A DNA stretch of 21,195 nucleotides from DATBLZ01 sp036555065. GTDB lineage: Bacteria; Pseudomonadota; Gammaproteobacteria; Steroidobacterales; Rariloculaceae. The translations under genes and the position numbers were made by a program. The DNA is taken from assembly GCA_036555065.1 (NCBI GenBank), contig DATBLZ010000087.1, positions 1 to 21,195 on the forward strand. The letters run 5' to 3'. Below the pieces are notes generated by a model. That model had not been told where the DNA came from. It was given only the letters and a program-made list of their open reading frames with translations, and made no database searches. How positions within the stretch are numbered: the first letter of the stretch is position 1; each line of letters opens with the position of its first letter. Shown one piece after another: positions 1 to 6,570 of the stretch.

Positions 1-114
1 GCCGAATGCATGTCTGGACCAGATTGCGACGAAGCCGGAATGTTTTAAAGGTTGTATCTCGCCGGCTGCTGTGCGAACCACCTGATGCGCGCTCGGATGA
101 GGGGATAAATACCT

Positions 115-132
115 AGCACCTTGTAAGATGCT
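115..132 (-). terminator. weak hairpin at the 3' end of ygfZ, possible terminator
   Basis: Read on the minus strand, AGCATC and GGTGCT flank the six-base loop TTACAA directly after the ygfZ stop codon. The stem is six pairs with one G-U. No clear run of T follows, so an intrinsic terminator is doubtful. Confidence 0.2.
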
Positions 133-1007
133 CAGTCGAGCGCAGTGAGCGCAACACTGTCTGAGCCCTCGAGCCTGAGCGAGCCTGCATCCACCGGGAC
201 GACGGCGAGTAGCTCGATTCCCGTTTCTGCGGCCGCGGCGCGCAGCACTTCACCCGCGGGCGCGCCGTTCGCGTCGAGCACGGCGCTGCCGCGCCCAGGC
301 ACTTCTGCTTGTCCGCCTTTGAAACGTCGCGCGCGGCGTTTCACCGCACCCAAGTTTTGCGTGCGCGCAACGATCTCCTGACCGGGATAGCAACCCTTGT
401 CGAACGAGATGCCGCCGAGCCGATCGAGATTCAGCATGTGCGGCGTGTAGCGCTCGCCGAGCACGGTATCGACGATCGGCAATCCTGCGCGGATCGCCGC
501 GAGCTCCGCATGGCCGGCCGGCGCCATTGCAAGCGCGGCGCACGCGCCGCGAATGGCATCGGTCGTGCCAATCGCATAGACGAGACCTGGGCCGATCCGA
601 AGCCACGCGACATTGTGAGCATGCGCGAGCGCGTTCATGCTCGATCCGAGCGCAATTCCCTCCGCGGAAAGCCACGCGCGCGCGTCGCCGACGATCGCGG
701 CGACGGTGAGCTCGGTAGCGTGCGCGAGCGCGACGTCGTCGCGCAGCACGAAGAGCCGGAGCTTCGGCAGCAGCTTCTCGACGAGATCGGCGCTCGTCAG
801 AAGCAGCCAGCGCTCGCCGTCGGGCACGACTTGAAAGATCGCGCGGACGCGTCCGCGCGCATCGGCCCACGCTGCAAGCGCCGCGCGGTCGTTCGGCAGG
901 TGCTCGATGTCCTGCGTAAGCTGCGCATGCAGAAACTTGCGTGCGTCGCGGCCCGAGACGGCGATGACGGCATGATCCGTTAGAGGTGCAATGTGGGCGT
1001 GCGACAT
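132..1007 (-). CDS. ygfZ: YgfZ folate-binding protein, Fe-S enzyme maintenance factor
   Basis: The 291-residue product has the YgfZ/GcvT-like fold signature and the diagnostic motif KGCYPGQEIVAR in its C-terminal half, which contains the conserved cysteine. YgfZ is a cytoplasmic tetrahydrofolate-binding protein that supports biogenesis or repair of certain Fe-S enzymes, including MiaB and succinate dehydrogenase in E. coli. Family members are usually about 290-330 residues, so the length fits. The gene is divergent from the sdh cluster with very little DNA between the two starts, so any promoters must overlap each other or the coding ends. The ATG start gives MSHAHIAPL and a normal N-terminus. 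The stop is the TGA complementary to 132-134. Confidence 0.93.
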   Translation of the reverse strand: MSHAHIAPLTDHAVIAVSGRDARKFLHAQLTQDIEHLPNDRAALAAWADARGRVRAIFQVVPDGERWLLLTSADLVEKLLPKLRLFVLRDDVALAHATELTVAAIVGDARAWLSAEGIALGSSMNALAHAHNVAWLRIGPGLVYAIGTTDAIRGACAALAMAPAGHAELAAIRAGLPIVDTVLGERYTPHMLNLDRLGGISFDKGCYPGQEIVARTQNLGAVKRRARRFKGGQAEVPGRGSAVLDANGAPAGEVLRAAAAETGIELLAVVPVDAGSLRLEGSDSVALTALD

Positions 1008-1054
1008 CCGGGCGGCGGCGTGCGTAGGTAGTGGAATTCTGGCAAACTTTAGCC

Positions 1055-1222
1055 ATGATCCGCGAGCGCGAACAAAAGGTCGAGGAAGCTCGGCGAGCAG
1101 CGCGGCCGGCCAAACAGCCCGCCGCGGTGGTCGAGCGTCCCGCCGAGGTCGGGGGCCCCAAAGGGCCCGAGCCGACGCGCTACGGGGATTGGGAGCGGGC
1201 CGGCCGTTGCGTCGATTTCTGA
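1055..1222 (+). CDS. DUF1674 protein, SDHAF4-type succinate dehydrogenase assembly factor
   Basis: A 55-residue protein whose C-terminus reads GGPKGPEPTRYGDWERAGR followed by CVDF. This is the hallmark of DUF1674, the family of the mitochondrial assembly factor SDHAF4. SDHAF4 binds the FAD-loaded flavoprotein subunit of succinate dehydrogenase and promotes its assembly with the iron-sulfur subunit. The N-terminal part is charged and alanine-rich, as is usual here. I chose the ATG at 1055; a GTG at 1031 would add eight residues and leave only 23 bp to ygfZ, and neither start has a good ribosome binding site. It sits 30 bp before sdhC, which strongly supports a role in this complex. Family assignment is firm; the bacterial function is inferred from the mitochondrial homologue and context. 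Confidence 0.85.
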   Translation: MIREREQKVEEARRAARPAKQPAAVVERPAEVGGPKGPEPTRYGDWERAGRCVDF

Positions 1223-1252
1223 ATATCGTGGGCGAAGGGAGCGGAGTCGAAA

Positions 1253-1633
1253 ATGGCCGGGGTTGAGCGGCCCGTATCGCCGCATGCGGGCATCTATAGC
1301 TGGGAGATCACGAACACCCTGTCGATCATTCACCGGCTCACGGGCGTTGCGCTTTCGATAGGGTTGCTCGTGGTCGTGTGTTGGCTCGTCGCGCTCGCGA
1401 GCGGTCCCGAGACCTATGCGCGCGTCCACGCGCTCTACTCGGCCACGTGGTTCAAGCTGCCGTTGCTTGGCTGGACGTTCTGTCTCTTCTATCACTTGGC
1501 GAACGGAATCCGCCATCTCTTTTGGGACCTAGGGCTCGGATTCGGGCACGCGCAAATTCGCGCGAGCGGCTGGGCCGTCGTCATTACCGCGGTGGTCGCC
1601 ACGGGCGCTTACGGCGCGCTCGCGATCTGGTGA
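1253..1633 (+). CDS. sdhC: succinate dehydrogenase cytochrome b556 subunit
   Basis: A 126-residue integral membrane subunit of complex II with three hydrophobic helices. The first helix begins with SIIHRLTG, where Ser24 and Arg28 match the quinone-site Ser27 and Arg31 of E. coli SdhC. The second helix ends in YHLANGIRHLFWD, and His81 matches the axial haem b ligand (E. coli His84). With SdhD it anchors the SdhAB dimer and passes electrons to ubiquinone. An A/G-rich stretch, AAGGGAGCGGAG, lies 7-18 bp before the ATG. Length is close to E. coli SdhC (129). It is separated from sdhD by only 7 bp. Confidence 0.96.
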   Translation: MAGVERPVSPHAGIYSWEITNTLSIIHRLTGVALSIGLLVVVCWLVALASGPETYARVHALYSATWFKLPLLGWTFCLFYHLANGIRHLFWDLGLGFGHAQIRASGWAVVITAVVATGAYGALAIW

Positions 1634-1640
1634 GGTTGCC

Positions 1641-2024
1641 GTGAGCCTGACGACACCGCTCAACAAGGTGCTCGGTCTCGGTACCGCGAAGAGCGGCGTC
1701 GAGCACTGGTGGGCCCAGCGCCTGACGGCAGTTGCGCTCGCGCCGCTGGGTCTTTGGTTCGCGATCGCGATGCTGCGCTTTGAGACGCTCGCGTACGCTG
1801 AAGTCGTCGCGTGGTTGCGCGATCCGGTCACGGCGATTCTGCTGCTCATGACGATCGGCATCGTCGTCTATCACTCCTATCTCGGCGTTCAGGCCGTCGT
1901 CGAGGACTACGTCGAAAGCAAAGGTGCAAAGCTCGTCGCCGTCGTGTCGTCGGCGTTCGGCCACGTCTTCTTGCTCGTCGCCGCAGTATTCGCGGTGCTC
2001 AAGGTCGCTTTCGGAGGCGCATGA
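1641..2024 (+). CDS. sdhD: succinate dehydrogenase membrane anchor subunit
   Basis: A 127-residue, three-helix membrane protein. The motif YHSYLGVQAVVEDY carries His78, equivalent to the second haem b ligand (E. coli His71), and Asp89-Tyr90, equivalent to the quinone-site Asp82-Tyr83. It pairs with SdhC to form the membrane domain of complex II. The start is a GTG 7 bp after sdhC. The stop codon overlaps the sdhA start in an ATGA arrangement, which suggests translational coupling of anchor and flavoprotein. Confidence 0.95.
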   Translation: MSLTTPLNKVLGLGTAKSGVEHWWAQRLTAVALAPLGLWFAIAMLRFETLAYAEVVAWLRDPVTAILLLMTIGIVVYHSYLGVQAVVEDYVESKGAKLVAVVSSAFGHVFLLVAAVFAVLKVAFGGA

Positions 2025-3808
2025 CCAAGGAGTACGAATTCATCGAGCACTCGTACGACGTCGTCGTCGTCGGCGCCGGCGGCGCGGGGCTGCGCGCGAC
2101 GCTCGGCCTCGCCGAGAAGGGATTGTCGACGGCCTGCTTGAGCAAGGTGTTTCCGACGCGGAGCCACACGGTTGCCGCGCAGGGCGGCATCTCCGCGGCG
2201 CTCGGCAACATGGGCGAAGACGACTGGCGCTGGCACATGTACGACACCGTCAAAGGGTCCGACTGGCTCGGCGACCAGGACGCGATCGAGTACATGTGCA
2301 AGGAGGCGCCGGCCGCCGTCATCGAGCTCGAGCACTACGGCGTGCCGTTCTCGCGGACCGAGGATGGGCGGATTTATCAGCGGCCCTTCGGTGGCATGAC
2401 GACGCGCTTCGGCGAAGGCACGGCGCAGCGCACGTGCGCGGCCGCCGATCGGACCGGCCACGCGATGCTGCATACGCTCTATCAGCAATCGCTCAAGCAT
2501 GATGCCGAGTTCTTCGTGGAGTTCTTCGCGATCGACCTCATCATGGAGGACGGCGTTTGCCGCGGCGTCGTCGCGCTCGATCTCGCCGAGGGCCGCGTGC
2601 ACCGCTTTCGCGCGCAGATGGTCATTCTCGGGACGGGCGGATACGGCCGCGCATATTTTTCCTGCACGGGCGGTCACACGCAAACCGGCGACGGCAACGC
2701 AATGGTGCTGCGCGCGGGCTTGCCGCTCCAAGACCTCGAATTCGTGCAGTTCCATCCGACCGGCGTCTACGGCGCCGGCATGCTGATCACCGAAGGCGTG
2801 CGCGGCGAGGGCGGCTACCTCACGAATTCCACCGGCGAGCGGTTCATGGAGCGGTATGCGCCGAACGCGAAGGACCTCGCCTCGCGCGACGTCGTGAGCC
2901 GGGCCATCACGATCGAGATCCGCGAAGGACGCGGGGTCGGGCCGCACAAGGATCATGCGCACCTCCACCTCGAGCACTTGGGATCCGACGTGATCGAAGA
3001 GCGGCTGCCCGGGATCGCCGAGACGGCGAAGATCTTCTCCGGCGTCGATGTCACCAAGGCCCCGATTCCGGTTCTACCGACCGTTCACTACAACATGGGC
3101 GGCATACCGACGAACTACCACGGCGAGGTCATCGCGAAGAACAGCCGCGGCGAGCTCCATGTCGTGCCGGGGCTCATGGCCGTCGGCGAGGCGGCCTGCG
3201 TGTCGGTCCACGGCGCGAACCGGCTCGGCTCGAACTCGTTGATCGATCTCGTGGTTTTCGGCCGCGCCGCCGCACAACGCTGCGGCGAGCTCATCAAGCG
3301 CGGCTCGCGAGCGCCCGCGTTCGCGCGCGGCGGGGGCGAGGAAGCCGTCGCGCGGCTCGACAAGCTGCGCCACGCGAAAGGCAGCTTGCCGACGGCCGCG
3401 ATCCGGCTCGACATGCAGCGCGCCATGCAGAATCATGCGGCGGTTTTTCGTACGGGCGAGTCCTTGCAGGAGGGCATCGAGAAGCTCGAGCGCGTCTTTG
3501 CCTCGTTTGCCGACGTCGGCGTAACGGACCGCGGTCTCGTGTGGAATACCGACCTCGTGGAGACGCTCGAGCTCGAGAATTTGCTGTTTCAGGCCATGGG
3601 CACGATCAAATCGGCGCGGCACCGGACCGAGAGTCGTGGCGCCCAGGCGCGCGAGGATTATCCTGACCGCGACGATAAGAACTGGCTCAAACACACGCTC
3701 GTATGGGTCGACGCCAGGGCTGCCGCGCGCTTCGACTATCGCCCCGTCGCGCTGAACACGCTGACCGACGAGGCGAAGCCGATACCCCCGAAGGCCAGGA
3801 CCTATTGA
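2021..3808 (+). CDS. sdhA: succinate dehydrogenase flavoprotein subunit
   Basis: A 595-residue flavoprotein, against 588 in E. coli. The N-terminal FAD-binding glycine motif GAGGAGLRA lies at about 18-26. SHTVAAQGG follows, with His49 as the expected site of covalent 8-alpha-histidyl FAD attachment. Substrate-site elements are present: HPTG (His245), TEG (257-259), the proton-shuttle arginine in ASRD (Arg289), VHYNMGG, and the late HGANRLGSNSLIDL segment. It oxidises succinate to fumarate on the cytoplasmic face of complex II. The ATG at 2021 was chosen because it overlaps the sdhD stop by 4 bp and gives the standard N-terminus; the same frame is open further upstream but inside sdhD. A REP palindrome follows just after its stop. 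Confidence 0.98.
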   Translation: MTKEYEFIEHSYDVVVVGAGGAGLRATLGLAEKGLSTACLSKVFPTRSHTVAAQGGISAALGNMGEDDWRWHMYDTVKGSDWLGDQDAIEYMCKEAPAAVIELEHYGVPFSRTEDGRIYQRPFGGMTTRFGEGTAQRTCAAADRTGHAMLHTLYQQSLKHDAEFFVEFFAIDLIMEDGVCRGVVALDLAEGRVHRFRAQMVILGTGGYGRAYFSCTGGHTQTGDGNAMVLRAGLPLQDLEFVQFHPTGVYGAGMLITEGVRGEGGYLTNSTGERFMERYAPNAKDLASRDVVSRAITIEIREGRGVGPHKDHAHLHLEHLGSDVIEERLPGIAETAKIFSGVDVTKAPIPVLPTVHYNMGGIPTNYHGEVIAKNSRGELHVVPGLMAVGEAACVSVHGANRLGSNSLIDLVVFGRAAAQRCGELIKRGSRAPAFARGGGEEAVARLDKLRHAKGSLPTAAIRLDMQRAMQNHAAVFRTGESLQEGIEKLERVFASFADVGVTDRGLVWNTDLVETLELENLLFQAMGTIKSARHRTESRGAQAREDYPDRDDKNWLKHTLVWVDARAAARFDYRPVALNTLTDEAKPIPPKARTY

Positions 3809-3811
3809 TGA

Positions 3812-3834
3812 ATCGCGGCTAAAGCCGCTCCTAC
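3812..3834 (-). repeat. REP palindrome with GTAG head, between sdhA and sdhB
   Basis: On the minus strand this reads GTAGGA, then the hairpin GCGGCT-TT-AGCCGC, then GAT. The plus strand shows the stem at 3815-3828 (GCGGCT-AA-AGCCGC). A short GC-rich hairpin preceded by GTAG is typical of REP elements mobilised by RAYT transposases in Xanthomonadales and pseudomonads. It begins 3 bp after the sdhA stop and ends 15 bp before the sdhB start. Only one copy is seen in the window. Confidence 0.75.
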
Positions 3835-3849
3835 CCGAGAGACGACCCG

Positions 3850-4632
3850 ATGGCGAAATTCTTCCTACCCCCGAAGTCTCGCGTGAAGCCCGGCAAGAGC
3901 CACGACGCGGCGCGTAGCGCCAAGCACGCGCGCGAGTTCGCAATCTATCGCTACGACCCGACGAGCAGCGAGAACCCGCGCCTCGACACCTACCGCATCG
4001 ACATGGACGACTGCGGCCCGATGGTTCTCGACGCGCTCATCAAGATCAAGAACGAGGTCGACCCGACGTTGACGTTCCGGCGCTCGTGTCGCGAAGGGAT
4101 CTGCGGCTCGTGCGCGATGAACATCGACGGCAAGAACACGCTCGCCTGTTTGCGGCCGATCGCCGAGAGCAAAGGAGACGTCAAGATCTATCCGCTGCCG
4201 CACCTGCCCGTCGTCAAGGATCTCGTGCCCGATCTCACGCACTTCTATGCCCAATACGCGTCCGTCGAGCCATGGCTCAAGGCGCAGACGCCGGCGCCGC
4301 CCGATCGCGAGCGCCTGCAATCCAAGGAGGATCAAGAGAAGATCAACGAGCCCTCGGCGTGCATCCTGTGCGCGTGCTGCTCGACGTCGTGCCCGAGCTA
4401 TTGGTGGAACGCGGATCGCTATCTTGGGCCTGCGGCGCTGCTGCAAGCGTATCGATGGATCGTCGACAGCCGCGACGAGGCGACCGGTGAGCGCCTGGAT
4501 GCGCTCGAGGATCCGTTCCGACTCTACCGCTGCCACACGATTCTCAACTGCACGTCGGCGTGTCCGAAGGACTTGAATCCTGGGAAGGCCATCGCCGAGA
4601 TCAAGAAGCTCATGGTGGAGCGGCGGCACTGA
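3850..4632 (+). CDS. sdhB: succinate dehydrogenase iron-sulfur subunit
   Basis: A 260-residue protein with all three cluster-binding sets. The [2Fe-2S] cluster uses Cys80, Cys85, Cys88 and Cys100 in the plant-ferredoxin-like N-terminal domain. The C-terminal domain has Cys171, Cys174, Cys177, Cys181, Cys228, Cys234 and Cys238, with the same spacing as the seven E. coli ligands of the [4Fe-4S] and [3Fe-4S] centres. It relays electrons from FAD to the quinone. It is about 22 residues longer than the E. coli protein at the N-terminus, with a basic leader before FAIYRYDP that resembles Xanthomonas-type SdhB. The 41-bp gap after sdhA is mostly a REP palindrome, so its translation is not directly coupled to sdhA. 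Confidence 0.97.
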   Translation: MAKFFLPPKSRVKPGKSHDAARSAKHAREFAIYRYDPTSSENPRLDTYRIDMDDCGPMVLDALIKIKNEVDPTLTFRRSCREGICGSCAMNIDGKNTLACLRPIAESKGDVKIYPLPHLPVVKDLVPDLTHFYAQYASVEPWLKAQTPAPPDRERLQSKEDQEKINEPSACILCACCSTSCPSYWWNADRYLGPAALLQAYRWIVDSRDEATGERLDALEDPFRLYRCHTILNCTSACPKDLNPGKAIAEIKKLMVERRH

Positions 4633-4640
4633 GGACGCCG

Positions 4641-4895
4641 ATGGCGGAGCACAACGAGCTCGCGAGAGTGCGCTGGCGCTGCCGGCGCGGGATGCGCGAG
4701 CTCGACGGCGTGCTCGAGGCTTTTCTGGCCGGCTCCTTCGCCGCGCTCAGCACAGCGGATAAGTCGCGTTTCGCGGCGCTTTTGGAGCTGCCGGACCCGG
4801 ATCTTTACGCCTATCTTTGCGGCCGTATGGAGCCCGAGGACGAAAGCAGTGCCGCGCTCATCGCCCGCATCCGCGCCGCGGCTGCTCGAGCCTGA
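4641..4895 (+). CDS. sdhE: SdhE FAD assembly factor
   Basis: An 84-residue small cytoplasmic protein with the family motif RWRCRRGMRELD near the N-terminus; the RGxxE element is required for flavinylation. SdhE (YgfY, once called CptB) promotes covalent attachment of FAD to SdhA and FrdA. Its length matches E. coli SdhE (88). The ATG lies 8 bp after the sdhB stop and is preceded by TGAGGA, a fair ribosome binding site that overlaps that stop. Its place at the end of the sdh genes, with the SDHAF4-like gene at the front, brackets the operon with two flavoprotein assembly factors. Confidence 0.94.
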   Translation: MAEHNELARVRWRCRRGMRELDGVLEAFLAGSFAALSTADKSRFAALLELPDPDLYAYLCGRMEPEDESSAALIARIRAAAARA

Positions 4896-5283
4896 CCCGT
4901 CACTTTATGTAAACATCTGGTGGGCGTTGCTCCACGCCGTGCTCGCGGCGGCGGTGCTGTTGCTCGACGTGCCTCTGGTTCTGACGGCGGTCGCGCTTGC
5001 GGCGCTCGCTACACATGCGCTCGGCCGCCGGCCGCAGACTCCCAAGCTCCTCGTAATGCACGCCGACGGCACCTGGGACGTGCCCGAGCGCGGCTGGCAT
5101 CGGTTGGCCCTCGCACCGGGGACGACCTGGACGACCTGGTACGTCGAGCTCGTATTCGCGGGCCCTCGGGGCGCGCGCGTCTTGGTTCTCAAGGATCAGC
5201 TCGATACCGAGGACTGGCGGGCGCTGCAGCTTGCCGTCCGGGAGCACGACTCCTCCGCAACGTCGGTGGCCGGCGGGCCGTAG
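4849..5283 (+). CDS. YgfX/CptA family inner-membrane protein
   Basis: A 144-residue protein with a hydrophobic hairpin of two membrane segments at about residues 22-57, followed by a soluble domain containing LLVMHADGTWDVPERGWHRL and ending near LVLKDQLD. Both layout and position match YgfX (CptA), which follows sdhE in E. coli. YgfX has been described as an inner-membrane inhibitor of FtsZ and MreB polymerisation, though the toxin-antitoxin link to SdhE is doubtful now that SdhE is known as a flavinylation factor. The only usable start in frame is a GTG at 4849, which overlaps the end of sdhE by 47 bp. Sequence similarity in this family is weak, so the assignment rests on topology and context. 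Confidence 0.75.
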   Translation: MPRSSPASAPRLLEPDPSLYVNIWWALLHAVLAAAVLLLDVPLVLTAVALAALATHALGRRPQTPKLLVMHADGTWDVPERGWHRLALAPGTTWTTWYVELVFAGPRGARVLVLKDQLDTEDWRALQLAVREHDSSATSVAGGP

Positions 5284-5292
5284 GCGGGTGCG

Positions 5293-5304
5293 CCCACGCG
5301 TGGG
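5293..5304. promoter_or_regulatory. perfect 12-bp palindrome upstream of rpoE
   Basis: CCCACGCGTGGG is a perfect inverted repeat, 10 bp after the ygfX stop and immediately before the extended -10 motif of the candidate rpoE promoter. It would cover the spacer and part of the -35 region. It could be an operator. A terminator for ygfX is less likely because no T-run follows and the palindrome has no spare loop. Confidence 0.4.
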
Positions 5305-5313
5305 TGCTACAAT
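5305..5313 (+). promoter_or_regulatory. candidate extended -10 promoter for rpoE
   Basis: The sequence TGCTACAAT is an extended -10 element (TGn followed by TACAAT, one mismatch to TATAAT). Transcription would begin around 5320 and give a short leader of about 15 nt before the rpoE ATG. No good -35 box is seen, which is common for extended -10 promoters. It lies in the largest gap on this strand between ygfX and mtnP. Confidence 0.5.
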
Positions 5314-5317
5314 GCGC

Positions 5318-5345
5318 GAACTTTTTGGTGCGAGATGCGGTCTAC
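5318..5345 (+). promoter_or_regulatory. possible sigma-E type promoter (GAACTT / TCTA)
   Basis: GAACTT at 5318-5323 matches the sigma-E -35 core, and TCTAC starts at 5341 after a 17-bp spacer, resembling a sigma-E -10. Autoregulation of rpoE is well known in other gammaproteobacteria. The -10 falls inside the assigned rpoE coding start, however, so a transcript from here would lack the ATG at 5335. Confidence 0.25.
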
Positions 5346-5955
5346 CGAAAGGCAAATTGCAGCGCAGGGCGGTGCTGGGGGCGGGACGAGCGGAGTCTCC
5401 GACCTTGCGCTGATCCGGCGAGTGCAGCAAGGCGACAGGTCGGCGTTCGACCTGCTGGTGGCCAAGTATCAGCACAAGATCCTCAATCTGGTGATGCGCT
5501 ACGTGAAGGATCCGTCCGAAGCCCTCGACGTCGCGCAAGAGGCGTTTCTCAAGGCTTACCGCGCCGCGCCCTCGTTCCGCGGCGAGAGCGCGTTCTATAC
5601 GTGGCTCTACAGAATCGCGATCAATACTGCGAAGAATTATCTCGTCGCCGCGCGCCGCCGGCCCGCGGCCGTCGACGTGGATTTCGCCGACGCGGAGCAG
5701 TTCGAGTCGCTGACGAAGCAGGCCGACATCGACACACCCGAGCGTCTGGCGCTGACTGAGGAAATCGGCGCGACCGTCGCGGCTGCGATCCAAGAGCTGC
5801 CCGAGGAGTTGCGCACGGCGATTCTGCTGCGGGAAATAGAAGGTATGAGCTACGAGGAGATCGCCGCGACGATGGAATGCCCCGTCGGCACCGTGCGCTC
5901 GCGGATTTTCCGCGCGCGCGAGGCCATAGAAGAGCGCTTGCGGCCGCTAATGTAA
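5335..5955 (+). CDS. rpoE: RNA polymerase sigma factor RpoE/AlgU
   Basis: A 206-residue ECF sigma factor. Region 2 runs from RRVQQGDRSAFDLLVAKYQH through the DVAQEAFLKAY and TWLYRIAINTAKN segments. Region 4 has the helix-turn-helix MSYEEIAATMECPVGTVRSR. It directs transcription of envelope-stress genes and is held by the anti-sigma factor encoded next. E. coli RpoE is 191 residues; the extra length is a glycine-rich N-terminal tail (about 15-20 residues before SDLALIRRVQ). The ATG at 5335 is the only conventional start that keeps the whole of region 2; the next in-frame GTG, at 5422, would cut into it. It is followed by rseA after 9 bp. Confidence 0.95.
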   Translation: MRSTERQIAAQGGAGGGTSGVSDLALIRRVQQGDRSAFDLLVAKYQHKILNLVMRYVKDPSEALDVAQEAFLKAYRAAPSFRGESAFYTWLYRIAINTAKNYLVAARRRPAAVDVDFADAEQFESLTKQADIDTPERLALTEEIGATVAAAIQELPEELRTAILLREIEGMSYEEIAATMECPVGTVRSRIFRAREAIEERLRPLM

Positions 5956-5964
5956 ATCGATGTC

Positions 5965-6570
5965 ATGAACGACCAATTCCAAGAGCAAACTTCGTTATTC
6001 GTCGATGACGAGTTGTCGGCCGACGAGTGCGAATTCTTCGTGCGCCGCCTGCAGCGCGATCCCGACGCGCGCGGCCGTCTGCTCCGGTATCAGTTAATCG
6101 GCGCGGCGCTGCGCGGCGAGCTCAAGACGCCCGATCCCGAGCTTCTGCGCCGGCGCTTGCAAGGCGCGATGGACGGCGTCGGCCACGTTAAAGGGGTGCG
6201 CGCGCGAGAGCGCGCGCGATACGCGCGCTTCTTCAAGCCCGCGATCGGGTTGGCCATTGCCGCGAGCGTAACGGTTGCGGCGTTGCTCGTGCTGCAGACG
6301 AGCAGCCTCGATGAAGCGCCCGACGCGTCGGTTTCCGGCCTCGCGGCGCTCGCGGCAACCGGCGACGGACGCGCGGACGACGGCGCAAGCTACGTCGTGC
6401 CGCCCGACACCGACGCGCCGCGCTTGGCCTATCCAACGGTGCGTTTGACGAACTACATGATGCAACACGGCGAATACGCGTCGCGCCTCAGCAGGACGTC
6501 CGTGCACTCTAACGTCGTTACGACGGGCCAGCCCGCTGTGCCCGGCGACGACGGGAGCGCCGAGCAGTGA
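5965..6570 (+). CDS. rseA: sigma-E anti-sigma factor RseA/MucA
   Basis: A 201-residue, single-pass inner-membrane anti-sigma factor. The cytoplasmic RseA_N domain starts with SLFVDDELSADECEFFVRRL, a membrane helix lies at about residues 92-111 (IGLAIAASVTVAALLVL), and the periplasmic end carries an RseA_C-like segment near LTNYMMQHGEYASRL. It sequesters RpoE at the membrane until regulated proteolysis releases it. It sits directly after rpoE and its stop overlaps the rseB start (GTGA), so the sigma factor and its two negative regulators are made together. Confidence 0.9.
   Translation: MNDQFQEQTSLFVDDELSADECEFFVRRLQRDPDARGRLLRYQLIGAALRGELKTPDPELLRRRLQGAMDGVGHVKGVRARERARYARFFKPAIGLAIAASVTVAALLVLQTSSLDEAPDASVSGLAALAATGDGRADDGASYVVPPDTDAPRLAYPTVRLTNYMMQHGEYASRLSRTSVHSNVVTTGQPAVPGDDGSAEQ

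Noticed and set aside
1..131. Short open stretches at the left edge, such as a frame-1 tail ending TAA at 46-48 or a 37-codon ATG frame from position 6
   Set aside because: Too short, no recognisable motif and no ribosome binding site; any of the three frames would look as good.
1811..2020. Upstream extension of sdhA across sdhD
   Set aside because: Not homologous to SdhA; sdhD is a clear gene there, and the ATGA overlap marks the true start.
1907..2977. 356-codon minus-strand open frame opposite sdhD and sdhA
   Set aside because: Antisense shadow of sdhA with arginine/alanine-rich low-information sequence.
4641..5283. SdhE/YgfX as a CptBA toxin-antitoxin pair
   Set aside because: SdhE is established as a flavinylation factor and the genes sit in the sdh cluster; no independent evidence for addiction.
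5285..5307. GGGTGC direct repeats around the rpoE palindrome
   Set aside because: Two six-base copies in a GC-rich region can easily be chance, and they partly overlap the palindrome already reported.
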